Shown here one piece after another: positions 47,223 through 62,200 of a stretch of DNA of 64,000 nt. Every line of letters begins with the position of its first letter. Positions within the stretch are counted from its first letter, which is position 1. The DNA is taken from positions 186,001 to 250,000 of the forward strand of contig VZRS01005497.1 of the NCBI GenBank assembly GCA_013398055.1. Direction: 5' to 3'. Below the pieces are notes generated by a model that saw only the letters and a list, made by a program, of their open reading frames with translations, did not search any database and had not been told where the DNA came from. The translations under genes were made by a program, and so were the position numbers. The DNA is from Ifrita kowaldi (lineage: Eukaryota > Chordata > Aves > Passeriformes > Cinclosomatidae).

Positions 47223-50200
47223 TTAGTCTTCCTTTAGTATATCCATTTTTGACGACTGTGTGCAAACTGGAGCTCCCAGTGCTCCAATCATGGCTGGAAG
47301 ACTCTGGTTTCTTCTCAGTCCTGCCATTAAGTTGCTACCTGCATTTAAAAACCCAGCTGAGTCCTGCCTCTGCAAGCTAACCTCTGGCCCCTGATTCTTC
47401 CCATGGTCCTGCGTTTCAGGGGGCTTGATCACCCTGGCAATGCCCAGCCTCTTCAGTCTGTCCACGAGGTTCATCTTCAGCTGGCCCACGTCCGGGACAT
47501 TACGGGAGGGCTTTAAGCCATACATCTCTTGCAAGAACGTTTCTGCTGGTCGAGAAGCCAGGAAATTTTCTGAGTGATGCACTCGAGGCTCAAACAGTGG
47601 AGGGGAAGGACAAGGTGAATGCAAAGGAGAATTTGGTGGAGTAGAAGGAATGGGAAGAGTTCGAGGGGGTTGTAGCAAAGGCAGTTTTTCTAATATGGGG
47701 CTGTCGTAAACCTTGGCAGAGATGCCTCGTTCTTGCAAAAGTTTAGCCAGGCTGCTTGTGCTGCTGAAAGTAGTAGTTGAGTCTCTTCTGTTGGTGAGAA
47801 ATTCTCCAATACTTAGTCTGTAAGGAATGGCTGGAGTGCTCACTACTGGGTTTCCAGTACTGCTGCCAGTATTTCCCAGTGAAAATGGAGCACCCATGGA
47901 GCTGAAATAAAATAAAAATGAAACAGAGAATACGCACACATTACACATTTTTATACCTGCTCTGCATTTGCATTTTAATATACAGAAGACTCAAGAAAAA
48001 CTAAACTATTGCTATAAGCTGTGACAGTTTCAGCTTCAGTAGACTCAGAATTGTTGTTCTGCAAAATACCAACGAATCGACCTTCTGTGATCACCTATAC
48101 TCTATTAGATAGAGTATAGGTGATCACAGAATACTGACATCCAGTTAGTTTAAAAAAAACTAAAATATAACAGAATCAGAAAATCATCACAGAATCTTTT
48201 TTTCCACAACAGATATATGATACAAGGCATCTGCTACTTAAGAGTTAAAATTTGCTCCAAGTTACCTTAACCTGTTTTAACTCTCACTCTAGAGAATTCC
48301 AAGTTTCCCTTTGTAATTACAACTATTTTTATTAGTAACATCCTACATGTTGCCTAACTGCCTTAGTATTTTTAAAAAGTGGTCCATATATCACAAGCCA
48401 GAAAGAAACTGTTTAATCCTATGCAGCAACATTTAGGACGTTAGCAGTCCTCATACCTGGGAGTAACTTGAGTGACATCAGATGGGTGAAGGATCCTACA
48501 GGTAGTGAAGGTGAATGTGGAATTCGTTGAAGATAGACACTTCCCTGGATTTGAGGCTGCAATGTGAAGCATTTACATTCATTGAGGGTAAAAATAAAGA
48601 CATACAAAACTAATCAAAGTTTAATACAATGTTACTATCACTGATAATTATTTTGAGTCCTTTTTTTTGAAGTAAAGAACAAAGACAGCAAAACCAGCAT
48701 AATCACACAGTCAAATACTTTCCATAGAGAAAAGGACACTGCCAAATAGAATCAGGAAGAAACACTAACCATGCTCCTTACCAGTGAGTGGTACTGCTGC
48801 TGAAGTAATAGGTGGCAGGAAAATGCCTGCCACTGGCTTTGCCAATGTAGATTTCTTCTCCCCCAGGAAGGACTGTTGTGCTTGAAATGTTATACCTCCT
48901 TCACCCTCTTCCTCATCATCTTCCTCCAGGTCAGAGATGTGGTGCACAGTGTCATCAGACAGAGGGGTAAAGCCTTTAGTAACAACACCTGGTCTTGGGT
49001 CAAGAATGGTGCCTAGGTTGGGTCGAGCAAGCTGCTGCCAATGGAAAAGGGTCTGAGATCCTGGTGTGACAAAAGAGAAGAGATTCAGAGAGCCATTACC
49101 TACTACTACATCGAGTTACAGGAATTCATGAGCAAAGCAACTGCAGCTGGCTGGTGCCCACACTGTGATCCACACATCCCCTGGATGGCAATGCCAAGAA
49201 GCAGCCTACCACTTAGCACCCTCTAAGAAGGCCAAGTAGAAAGCGATGCTGACAAGCTCGCTGGCATGGAGCCTACCGACTACTACTGCTTCCTGTTACT
49301 GCACATCACACCTAGCTATACACACAACGATTTAGCTGGCAAATCTAAAAGCCTTTTCTGCTAACGAGAGAAGGAAGACCATCCTCTTACCTTCAATGGG
49401 TTTGACAATTTGCAATTTCTCTGGTAGGAGGACACGGAGATTACTACAGCTAGAAGAGAGATCCGTGAATTCTGAGTTTGTACTTGGGGAAAAAGAGCTT
49501 TCTGTTGGTGTACTGAAGCCACTAGCCTCTTCTTTCTGCTCAGCCAGCAAATGCATTTTTCGGTCCCACTCCTCCTCGAAGAACTGCTTCTCACTCAGGT
49601 AGTTCTGACGACGGAGGGAGAGCCTGTGCAGAGCTGTGACCAAGTCATTGTCTCCAGGAGTTCCCGGCTGGCCAGGACTGTGAGCATCTCTGTGAAAAAC
49701 ATCAAACAATAACAGATATTAAGATCATTGAATTAACTACTTCTGTCTTACACAGCAGAAGTCCAGTCTGGATTTAGTTTTGAATCAGTTCTTTTCAGAA
49801 GAAGGTAACAGGCTGTGCTTCCTACTTCAAATTCTTCTCAGAGCTGCTCCCCAGAGCCACCCGTGCGTGGCTCTCCAAATGGTGCACTCCAGACTGGAAG
49901 GGCTTTGCTGTCATAACAGCACTCGAGCGATTAGATCCAGGGATTGGCAACGGGGCAGGAAAGGAAGAGGAGCGGCCACGAATGATATTGGCAACCTTGA
50001 CGGTGTCAAACACTCGTTTCTGTTGACCCCTGCGGAAAAGACAAGCAAACAAACGTGGTTTTCAGAAGCAAAAAAGATAAAGTAAAGAAAAATCTCTGAA
50101 AAACAAACTTTGAAAAGTCTGCGGAGACCTCACTAAAAAGATGTTCAGAAAAATGTGACTGCCTAAGACACTCATGTCTTCAGGAGAACTACTCTATTAA

Positions 50201-53200
50201 GCATCAGAATTACCACTTCTTTACCTGAAAGACCTGAACCTCTACTGATAACTGCTTCAAACTATTCAGAAGTTTATATTTTATTTATTTAATTGGCATA
50301 TGCTTTCAGAAACACATATTTAGTTTATTACTTCTTGCTCAGAATTATGAGATCCAGGAACAGGTCTTCAGGGTTTTGAAAACTGTTGGTTTTTTTTCAG
50401 CTATAATGTCATTTGTCTAGCAATTTTTCTATAAGCATTAAAAGGGATAAAACTAGTCCTGTGCATCAGAGAATTTGGAACAAAAAATCTCACTAATTAA
50501 AGAACGAAATAACATCTTTCTAGCAATTCCCAGCTTCTTCACAGAATCAAATAAGCATAGCAGGTTTCAAAATTGAGAAGATTACCAAATACTACAAACC
50601 TTTTTTTATTCACAATGAAAACATTACAGAGGGAATATATGCATTTACAGAGTCCCAGAAATCAGTTTCACCTCAATTAACACAAGTCTATGGATAAACA
50701 CCAAAACAGCACACAGAGATCTGAAAACATACTTTTGCTTGGAGGGAACAGATTCATCACCCTGACTCAATTCCTTCCGCATTGTCCCTTCAATTTCTGC
50801 TGCAAGGGAATCCTACAGAAAAATGGAAACCATAAGAGTTGACAAGTTAGATTCAAGTCTTCCTTCTACCAATTTTAGCAGAAAATATCGGTAAAATTTA
50901 CTTTTAACATCCTGCATTTGTTTGCCCAGTATCAGTACACTTTGGACAAACCCTTTGGCCTCTGTAGGAAGGGCACGTGGGACAGTTTTCCACCATAATT
51001 ACACCCATGTGCAACCAGCGTGGGTTCAGTTTTCATTAGCAACATCTGCTTTTAATTTGTATTTCCTTATGTACTCTGTATGTTGGTTGCTTTAGTGAAG
51101 CTACAATTTTAAGAGCACTTCTTACAAGGCCAAGCATATACACAAGTGATTCTGTACACAAAGAGCAACCAACCAAAACCTGATGAATTCCCAGATATTT
51201 TGAGTATGTGAGATGCTGTGTTTCTTAAAGAAACACTGATGAGTCATAAAATTCACACCAACATCACACAATACACAAGCACAACTGAGCATAAGCTGTA
51301 GAACATGCCAATTCCCTTATTAAACAGAAAAGGCATATAAAAAGGAAAAATAATTGCAGTGTCACAACACGTCAAGTGAACAGTTAGCTTCCTAACTAAT
51401 TTCCTAAGTATCTCACAAGTGTACACACTGAAGAACTGAAAAACCAACAGATCAGCTCCTTTGCCTACTACAAAGTAGTTCTGGCTGCAGCTCCTGCAAA
51501 GGCCATTGTGCTCCTAGAGCTGCACACTGCCACAGCTGCATGTGCCACGCTAGAGGTGTTTGTTACCACAGGAAATGCTCCACGGGACTGTGGGTGGCAC
51601 AGACAAGCAACAGAGCTGGCTCTGCTGCGCAGCAACTTCACTTCTTCCTGGGACTCGTGCAACATCCCCAGACACTCTGCATTCCGATCTTGCAGCTCAT
51701 GGAGCTGAAAGGGAAGAGAAGCCATCACATGATCTCTTCAGAGAGAAGACAGAGTGAAACTGAATGAACTCCTACAATAACCTGTAATGGCTGATTCAAC
51801 ACTGTAAGATTCCTTCAACTGCAGGGCACATGCCACAACTGGAATGGACAACAGTCAGCATAGCACCCATAGCGGTTTTAGTGACAAAGCATGAAGACTC
51901 GAAAGAGGAAAAAGTATGACAAAATTCAAAGGAAAATACATTGAAAAACTGCAAATACACTAACTACTGATGCAAAAGAAGCAAAAAAAGAGAACTGCCT
52001 TAAAATCCAATGAGCTACAGTACTGTTGATATAATCAGTAATATTCACGCTAAAGCACTCTTTTTCTCGTAACTACTAAGAATAGTAAGACCTCCCTACT
52101 TGAAACATGCTCCTTGCCTTTCATACTCCTGTGAACTACAAAAATATTTGTGTAGGCTTAAGTAATTATTCTTTTCCTCCAATCATATGACTTCAAACAC
52201 AATGAAAGATTAAAAATCCTACATAATTAAAAGGCAGTGGTTCCCATTCTCGGTTTTTTTTCTCCTGTATTCTATCCCAAACATTTATCTAAATGTATAT
52301 ACATAGAAGTCTGAAGTACCTCTGCTGTCAGTTGTCTCTGAGCATCTTTGGAGGCTTGTAAGTGAAGTTTCAGCTCCTCCTTCTCAATCACATTCTGAAA
52401 GCACAAAAAGGTGCTCATCATTTTCTCAGCTGATTTCCCCAAGAGACTGATCCTCTGCCAGACTTTCATGGAACAGTCACTCTCTTGCAGTGCAACCCCC
52501 TGGCTTGCACAGACACCTGCACGGACACAGACACTTTATCAGCATTCCCTTACTTCTTTGAGTTTATGTTGAAGATCAACAATCTGGGACAAAAGGGATG
52601 AGATCTCTTCCTGGTAGCGAATCACCTCCTCACTCTTCTCTGACAACTCCTCTGTTATCCTGGAAATCTGAGCATTTGTTTGCCCTACAAAACACAAAAG
52701 GAACTTAGTTGAGACTTTCTCCCAATACACAAAAAAAGCCCCCAAACCAAACCCAAATCCCAGAAAGGATGAGTGAAAATCAATAACAATCTGCAAAATG
52801 ACCAATATTCTTAGGAAATCAATTCATAATACATAAAAGCAGGTGCCTTAGAACACCCATAAGGAAAAGATTAACAGTGGGGAGGAGGAGGAAAAAGAGT
52901 TAACTTCAAATGCAGGTGTAACATATCAAGAACTAAGCATGCAGAATCTGAAATGCGTATCACCAGTATGTGAAATGACCACAATAAAACTATTTCAAAT
53001 GACATAATGGCTCACGACCAAGGTCAGACTTGGAATATGCTGGAAAAGTCTGGTTCTGAATTAATCTTGTTATTAACTACCATTGTAAGCAAAGGCATTT
53101 CATCAAACCTTGTCAAGTGTAACATACACTCCTGATCCTGGTCATTATCTACTCCCCAAAGATTCACTGAATACAATTTCCTGTTTCTTTTTTTTTCTTT

Positions 53201-56200
53201 TAGCAAGCACTTCACAAAATGAGATGACAAAGCAACTCAAAGAGCTGAAGTATTTTCATGCAGTTATCCTTGTTTGTACACTTGCCCTGAAAGCATTGCA
53301 AAGTCATAAGAAAGTCTGATCAATCTTGCAGAAAGGTCACACTACAACTTCAGTGCTTGTTGTACCTCACACATTTACTGCAGAACAAGGCCCTGCTTAT
53401 GGGCCTGTGGGCATTTAAGCTCAGTCAGATACCTTTTTCCTGAAAATGCAAATTTTAAAGCTGTAGGTAACACAGCTTCAGGAGAAGATTTTTTCTGTGA
53501 GTCTAAATTACCTAGCATGCCTACTGGTGCTGTAGAATTGAATAAAAAAAGTGAACTCACAGACATTCTCACTGAAGGAAAATAGGAGAGCATATTTGAA
53601 CTAACTCTTGCTTGCAAAACATGCATATTTTCTCAGCGGGATCAGAGTAAATTAACCAACTAAGTATCAATTAACAGTATTTTATGGTCATCTGTAACAA
53701 GAAAAGTAAAGCAGCAATCCAAAGTCTTCTTTATGGTGGTTGTATAGAAAAAAATAATCTTAAATATAATTTAAGGTTATTATGCACAAAGGAAGTAGTA
53801 CAGATCAAATGACTACAGATAAAAAAGTATTGTTCTTTATTGTTTCAGAATACTTAGCATGCATTTATATAAGAGTAGCTGCAATTCTTTGCAAATAAGC
53901 AGTCCCCAAAGCAAATACAAACAACTCCTCTAGACAAATTAAGCCACTGGCTAATTTAAATGCTTTGCTTCATAACACGTATTTTAGAACTAATGTGTTC
54001 ATAGTTTAAAGTCTATACACCAACACACTTCAGTGCCAAGTGTGCTGAATACACAAGAAGAATATTTTGTTGATTTTCTAGTGTCTGCAGGCTTCAGTTT
54101 AGGAAGTTTATGGACATAATCTTTTGTGTTCATTTTTCCCTTCTAAACATGACACACACAGCTGAATTTCAATGCCAGAGTGAAATGTGATGAAATACAG
54201 AAACAACCTTACACTTGGCCAAAGGGCAAGACTTCAATGATTGGCATAAATTACTAAAGCTCATTTTTGGATTCAGGGTTAACTAAGAAGGTGCAGGCAC
54301 TAGGTATTTCACCTACCATTCTGCTATTGCAAAATAAAGCCTGGATACTCACGGAGTTCTTTGACACAGTCATTGACCAGCTGCTGTTCCTTCTCTTCAT
54401 ATGTAATGGTTTCTGACTTCAGGTGGCAAGCCTTCAAGAAAATTATTCTTTTATCAACAACTATTTCAGTTGATCTGTAATGTTGTAATTTTTTATTTCT
54501 AAAATTCTTGCAACTGAAGAATCTCTCCTCTCTCTTTAAAAATTCTATGCAACTGTGTTTTCCACCATAACCTGTTTCCCAGAATTTTACAGGTGTCTTG
54601 AGTGAAAGACACACAGACACATGAACAAAGCCTGATCTTTTGGCTCTAATCAAAAATTGTTGCAAAAAGATGTAATTTGGTAGGGAAAGTGAACCCAGAC
54701 AGAAATCAGAAATAAGCAATTAAATTTGCTTCAAAAAACTTAAGGTAAAAAAAAATCTTGAAAACTCACTGATGTTACCCAACTCTCTTATGGCACTGAA
54801 AAGCTCTTGGCAGAACAGCTTTACTCTGTATTCCTAACTAGCCTATTTAGACTAAATTTTCTGGGTCAGAGACCGAGTATCACAACATACCTAAACAATA
54901 TGAAGCACTCTAGATTCCCACTTCCCTTTTGATTGTGAGGATGATAATATTAAAGTTAGCACAGACAAGTCTTCTATACTGAGGACTGTTTGCCAGTAAG
55001 GGACTCACACTGTAAAACTCAGCAAATGGTTTTAAAGATTATCCCAGCAAACAGTGGTACATTTACACAAGTGCAGGCAAATACACTTCTTTACATAGTG
55101 CTGTCACATGAAAATAAAAAAGTAAATAGAGGCTCCTTGTAATTGAGGCTATTTCAAGTCACTGAAGGTTATGTTGTATCACAGAATGATTAACTCCTGG
55201 CTGGTCTGTAAACCTGTGCAATCCTATACAGGCTTAGGAGCAAAATAAAGGCAATCTGATCTTCTCTTTCTTATCCTACAGCACTGCTAACAAATCCATT
55301 TGGTCTTAAGGAGTTTTAGGAAGAATGTGCATGTCATGCTGAGTAGTTGGGAGACAAAACAAGGGCAGAAGTGTATTTTGTTGACATTAAAGTAATCTAG
55401 TCTGGTACTGGTATAACAAACTTATATTGGGAAAGGCTCACATAGAAAAAATCAAAACACCACACACGCACAAAATAAACACCCCTCATGTTTCTTACCA
55501 ACAACACCCCCTTTTCTTAAAGGCAACAAAAGAACCCAGTTTTAAACAATGTCCTATTTTGCGAGTTCCACTCTTCACTACCAAAGAAGAGACACTGCAT
55601 CTGTAGATTCCAATTCTTGGAACCTTTGCTGTTGGTTCCATTTTATAGCCATTTTTTGCTTGGCCATTTAGTGTCTATCCTCCTAATGGCACCGTGCCTG
55701 TATTCAAGTTTTACACACACGAGAGACCAGTCAAAACAGAGAAACTAATCACATAGTCAAAACTGTGTCTTTAAAATAATTTAAATGGAAGCTTATTAAC
55801 CCTTAAGTATCTTCTGACAAAAACAATGGCAACAGAATGGAATTCCCCAAACACCCCTGCTCATTGCAGTCAGATTTGTATCAAAACAAACCGTATAAGC
55901 TCGAGGGCCTGATGTGTCCAAGTACTTTTGCTGGGTACTTACGTATGTTCCCATGTTTTTTCATGTATCACAACTGCACTGAGCACAGACTACTACAGAA
56001 CTCTGGAAACAATGAGGAATGAAGGAAACAGAAGGATGTGGGCATGGAGGGAAAGTGCTTGGGCATCACTTCACCATGATTTATGGGATCCCCCCTGATG
56101 GGGGATTTATAGAGTCCCGGCCAGAAGGTTGAAAAGATGAGAGGAGTCTTCAGATTCTTTGCTTCTAGATAGTTGTTTTATTAAGTCTTATCAGAGGAAC

Positions 56201-59200
56201 AGAGTGCTAGACACAGCACCCAGTAAAGAATGTTGAAGAAATGCCCCATTATCAAGATTACACAGCCCTTTTAAAGGCAAATCACCCAATGAAAGCTTAA
56301 AAATGAAAGATATTTTTATTTTTCTACCAACGTTCAATAAATCACCCTCTTGCGTGTACAGGAACTGCAGAATTTTTCATCCAATCACCCTAAATTGCTT
56401 TTACTGCAGAATATGGAGTAGTAGAAGGAGAAGGCCTGGAAAACAACAACAATCCTCCATTTTGAAGTTTTTAGCTTCTGTCTATTTACTACATTAACAA
56501 ACCCAAAACCTCTAAATTTTTCACCCTGTGACAATCTTACAAACTACTCTATCATCTAGTTCACACCAGTGCAGATTCTAATTCTTCCCAGAGTGTCGGT
56601 AATTTTCTCCATGGACAAAGGTCAAAACCAGTGTTGTCCAGGGGGGTAGAACCCTTCATAACAGGCAGAGAAATATTCTCTGCACTTTGGGTTCCCACAC
56701 TTGGGAATTATTTGTATCCAGTGACACAAAACAGCCATGTGCTTCAAGAGAAACCCTGATGCTGGATTTTGAGCACCCTGATCCGTTTCATAGCCAGCAC
56801 ACACCATCGGTTGGACGTACCTTGGATCGCAGAGCCAGGTTCTCCTCCTCCAGCTCTCGGAGTTTATCCTGCAGGACATCCAGCTGCAATGGGTCATGGG
56901 AGACACTGAAAGACTCATTGAAACGCAGTGGTGTGGAACAGCTGGAATCTGTCTCACTCTCCTCAGAAGCGATGGAAACAATGCGCAGCAGGTCATCCTT
57001 CTTTGACAGTTCATGCTGCAGTTGGTTAACCTAGGACAAGTGAAGATCACCACCACGTGAAATACACTTTAGATATACAGTATCATAGTGTATTATTTAT
57101 GCAGCCTCTAGAACATCACTGCTCCAATCTAAAATGAGATTTAACAGGAAGTTTGCAAAATCATAATTTTACCAGTGCAAATGAGACTGAAAATTCAAGA
57201 CACCACAAAAATGAACAAGAGAATCTACTTTTTAAACAGTTTACTGCAAAATCATTTTCCAGCTGCCTTGATACATGACTCCATTTTAACATGCTAGCTA
57301 TCATTTTGATTATGACCATTACTCTGAACTGCTGAGTTCCTGGAGAAAAGGACTGAGAGACAACTATTTACATGTATAGAGTGGTACCCTCCAGTCTGCA
57401 CATTACATGAATCGTAGGACAATTAAAAACAAAAGAAGAGGCAGATCTCGTTTAGATAAGTTCTATTTTGCCTATCTACATTTTTATATGAATACCTAAG
57501 TATGGTGTCTTATAGCTGATTATGAGTACATCTTTGTTACCAGCATACTGTTTTATACAAGCAGCTGAATCCATTTCACTGTAGCTTACACTACATCTGT
57601 TGACCACAGGGTTACTTGTCAACTATTTAACTCCCTTTTTAAGAAAGAAAAACAAAGAAAAGGTTAGATCAAGAATTTGTGCTTACAGGAAGAGATGAAG
57701 CGAAGATCTTGATCAGAATTCACTTTTCATTACATTTATTAATTTGTTTACTCTTAGTGTAAGCACCCCATTAACCAGCTCATTTTCTGTTTCCTCATCT
57801 GTGAAGTTACGTAGCAGCTCATGTCAGATACCAATCTCTTATTTTGACTCATATTAGTCCATTCTTAATTTAACAGTGGGAAATCAGACTGATGGTCTAA
57901 TATACCTAATGATGGCTAACATTCTCATAATTTCTAGTAATTACAATATGTAGTCTTCATATTCAATTCCTGCACTGCAAGAAGTGACTGAATGATTAGG
58001 AGAATGACATCTAAGCAAACTTCTGTAGTCTGAGAGCACCAATCACCCCTTTCACAATGAAAGAATATATTTCTATTAATCCTCTTACTGCCATCATAAA
58101 TGGAAAAAAAAAAAAGAGAGAAAAAAATGGGGAAAAACCCCCCTAAATAAAGGAAAAAAGAAAGAAAAGCAACCACTTACTCTGTCTAGAGTTTGTCCTA
58201 ACTGTTCTTCCAGTGATTCATTCTGTTCCATCAACAGATGGTTTCGCTTAAGGAGGGCTTGTCCAATTCGCGCTGCCAGCTCCAGGTCCCGATCTTTCTG
58301 CTCCCAAAATGAGAAAAAATGCTTCCTTTTGATTATGTAAGGTTTAAATTCAGAGCTTTAGATTCTCCTAGATATTGCTCAATGCATCACCACTCTGAGA
58401 TCCCCCTTCATCCTCAAATGGATCAACATTGTCAGAAAATTATTAATGCTTCATCACTTGGATCCAGAACACATCCATAACTGTGTTTTTTGATATCACA
58501 TACTCTCTTCCACAGCCACTTGCAATAACAGGAGGAGAGGAAAGCACCAAACCTGGGGACAGTTTTGGGTTTTGTGCTGAGTACAAAGGGTTCTGTTGAA
58601 TCACACACATACACAAAAAATCACATTTACTTAGGCCTGTGGTCTTTCCAGTGACACTTTCTCCAGAACAGACTGCTCAGCTTGAACAGTGGTGAAGGGG
58701 TAGAAGCAGAGGAGCAACAGGAAGTCAGAAGAAAGCTGTTTCTTTCTTATACTCACTGGCTTCATGGGTGCCCACAGTTTTGTTAAATTTTGTTTCTGAG
58801 GTGGTGCAAGCAAATGGGCAGCTTCTCATTACCCATGTGTTTGATAAGCAGCTTTTGAAGATAACCAAATCAAAATGTTCAGCAGCTGAACGAAACCCTC
58901 CCTCAAACACACCTCCTCAACTGTATTAACACAGCATGACAGAGACAAGCATACCTCAGCTAACAGACGTTTCACCATGTCAGCTTCACTGTAGTCTTTC
59001 TGTTCTGCATTATCTGTGCCAAGAACTGAAGAGAGACAAACATGCTGATTGAAGGAAAGACAAGAAGACTGTGGAAAGGGGAGAGCTAAAATCAGAGGAT
59101 GCTGTTTATATACAAATACAGTACTTGGTTGATTAAGCTAGCAGACGTTATGAAAATGCATCTTCAACTTCAGAAATGTGAAACAATACTCACTTGGGAG

Positions 59201-62200
59201 ATTGATAAATGAGGTATTTAACATTTACACCTTTCAGCAACATTAACTAAGACTTGAGGTGCTCATACATCCTTCAAATTTAGAAAAAGGAGAATAATCT
59301 CCTAAGAGCAACTTTTTGAATACAGTTAAGCAATTGAATCATCCAGGCTGCTGAGGAGAGGAGGAAGAGTATATTGGAGCACATCCAAATATAGCTGAAT
59401 ACATAGTTTAACCCTGAAGCAAATTCCCACTAGGCTGTGTGACAGCTATACACAGGAAGAATGGAGACCCCAGAGACTAGTCATGGAAATGCATTTATTA
59501 AGGGCTTGACCATCTTGGAAACAATTAAGAACAAATGAGATAATGTATGTCTGCTTTTTAGATGTAGCAGTAAATGCTACCTTACTAATCAAGTAACTCC
59601 AATGTTTGAAGAGTTTGTAAAACTATTAAAAAACTGAGAAACAGTAGAATTTGAAAAACAGGACGGAGTGAGGAATTAAGCAAAGCATGAAGAATTTGTG
59701 ACAAGTCTGAACAAAACACAGTGCTAAAACTGCAAAGCATTGGTCTGCTCTAGCCCATGTCCTGAGAAAGAGGAGATGGTGGTAACAAAGGCATCTTAAT
59801 TACCTTGTGCAAGTTTGTGAGATCCATCCAAGGAGGAGGAAGGAAGTTCAATAAGAGCTAGAGTGACAGACAATGAAAGATATGGGGGGGGAAAGAGAAC
59901 AAAGAGGAGAAAGAATTAAAATGTAAGGAAATAGGTGACTTTGCCATGCATCTACCACAACCAAAAAATAAATGCATGTGCAAACATACTTTTTTCACTA
60001 TTAAAACTTTCTTAGGCCTTTTAGGGAACCATTTAAATATTATTTCCTTCAGGAGCAGAATTATACATCTCTCTGTCAGGTGATGAATGTTTGTGCTTGT
60101 CCAAGCTCAACAGCAATTTGCTATTCTTGCTTTATGAACTCAGGTCATTAAAGTGAAGAAGGCAGCAATATAAATTAAAAACTTACAGAAGTATCTGCTT
60201 CAGCTGAAGGTTTAAGTTAATCTGTTTTGAAACTAATTACATCATCACTGAACTGCAAAATGAGATTACTATGGATTTGATCTCAAGATTTCCTTCACTC
60301 TTTTACCTTGTTTAAATCTGATTCTTACTCTGAATACACAGTGGTATTGATTATCAGTTCTTTTCTTTCTTTGTTTTGCTGAGGACTGTACACTTAGCTA
60401 TGAGACAGCATGCACTTCAGCTTGGCACTTCACTGACTTTATTCACATATGTTATATAAGCTGTCTATATCCCTTACATACATAATGCCCACAATTAACC
60501 TTTTAAAGCATAACACTATAGCTATGCTAAAATCAATACCAAGTCACATTTTAGTAACAAAAGAAACTTTTTTGTAATCTTGAAAGACAGGAGAACAGGA
60601 AGAACAACACAGAAGGGAAAGTTTTACTGTTTCTCTAAAAGCTTAAAAGAAAAATGTATCAAAGTAACAAACCAAATGCTTTTTATCAAGAAGACCAGTA
60701 GGCATAAAAACCCAACACCTGCTGTGTAAGCATGTAGGAGCTTTGAACTTACAGCACTGTCATTTATTAATTGTATTTCTAAGCAGGGAAAAAATAGGAA
60801 CTCTCCACTAAATTTAAAGTACATATCTATCAGTAACATAACATGCATTTGGAGGACAATTTTACTGTACTGCTTGGTTGCTGATACTGGTTGCTGAGAG
60901 GGGACTGCAAACTCATCTAGCTTATCAGTATTTGGAAAATTCACTGCACATACATAACTAAGTTACAGCCATTACAGGCAGAATATTACAGCCAGCTCTC
61001 CTGTGGTAACTATTCCTAGTAGGTGATTTCAAGTTTCAAGTTTCTATCCAGTGCTTTTAATAAAAATTTACACTAATTCCATACAAGGTTACTCAGGTAG
61101 GCAAGTTCCTAAAATCAAGAGCAATTATCTTTATTCTGATAAATAAAATCACAGAACCAACAGCTTTGAAACTTAGCTCTATATAAAGTTCATTATTTTC
61201 TCTCAGTACAGGATCAAAACTATACACAGTTTGTTATAATTCTCTCCTGAGAGCACATGCATGTGCAATACTCACCTTGCCAAGTGAAAGTTGCAAGCAA
61301 CTCTTCATTTTGGTTAAAATTCTTGTTGTGTTGTGCCATGACCCTTAACTCACACATACAAAGTAGGTCCAAAGAATGATCTTTTGTAATTCAGGGCTTC
61401 TTAGGTTAGCACAGTTGAAGCAGAAAATACTCTTCCACCTCACTGGAAACACTGCCAGTGTGAACCCAACTGGTCACGGGACTGACCTTCTTATAAGTAG
61501 CAGCAGCAGCCATAAAAACAGGAGGAGCTCAAGTGCAATAACTGTTGTGTTGTTTTGGGTTTTTTTCTCAACTACAAATTCACTCAAACCATATATTAAG
61601 CACTCTCTCCTGGAAAAAGTTATAAAAATGTTTCCATACATATACAGGGGGAGGAAGATACACAGCTAAAACCCCATCTTATGCTTCATGTCACATTTAT
61701 TCCCAATTCCAGGCAACAGAAAGATTAAAATTTCACCTAGCAAGCTATTCAATAATAATTATAACTAGAAATCGATTCATATCTGTATTTGTCTGGGACC
61801 TTCCAAGTATGTCCCCGTGGGTTACTAGTCTCAAAAATGCTACTATGATGACAAGTGTAACCAATGTCTGAACAATTTATAGGAGAAACATAAACCATAT
61901 TTATCTTGAGTTGATATGACAGCAGTTACAAAAGTGTTCTTAAACGATAGAAGAATTAGTTTTATATGCTATGCCTAACAGCTATCTTTGAATTCAATTT
62001 CAGTCATTGTTACAAGAAAACATTTATAGCTTAAAAAACTGCTCTAAAAACTCCTACAAGCAGTTTACTGTTTTCACAGGACACCTTCTATATTCGAAAA
62101 GAACTTCCCACTGGGAGAAATAAGAAGACAGCACTTTCTGCAGTACCTTGACAGCCACATAATACACAACAGGGTTCACGTAAACTTTGTTGATAAAACC

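Noticed and set aside
49031..49034. Alternative acceptors GGCAG/CAG for the TRAK2 exon 48782-49060
   Set aside because: They give the wrong phase with the preceding exon; the acceptor after 49060 restores the conserved SQTLFHWQQLARPNLG segment.
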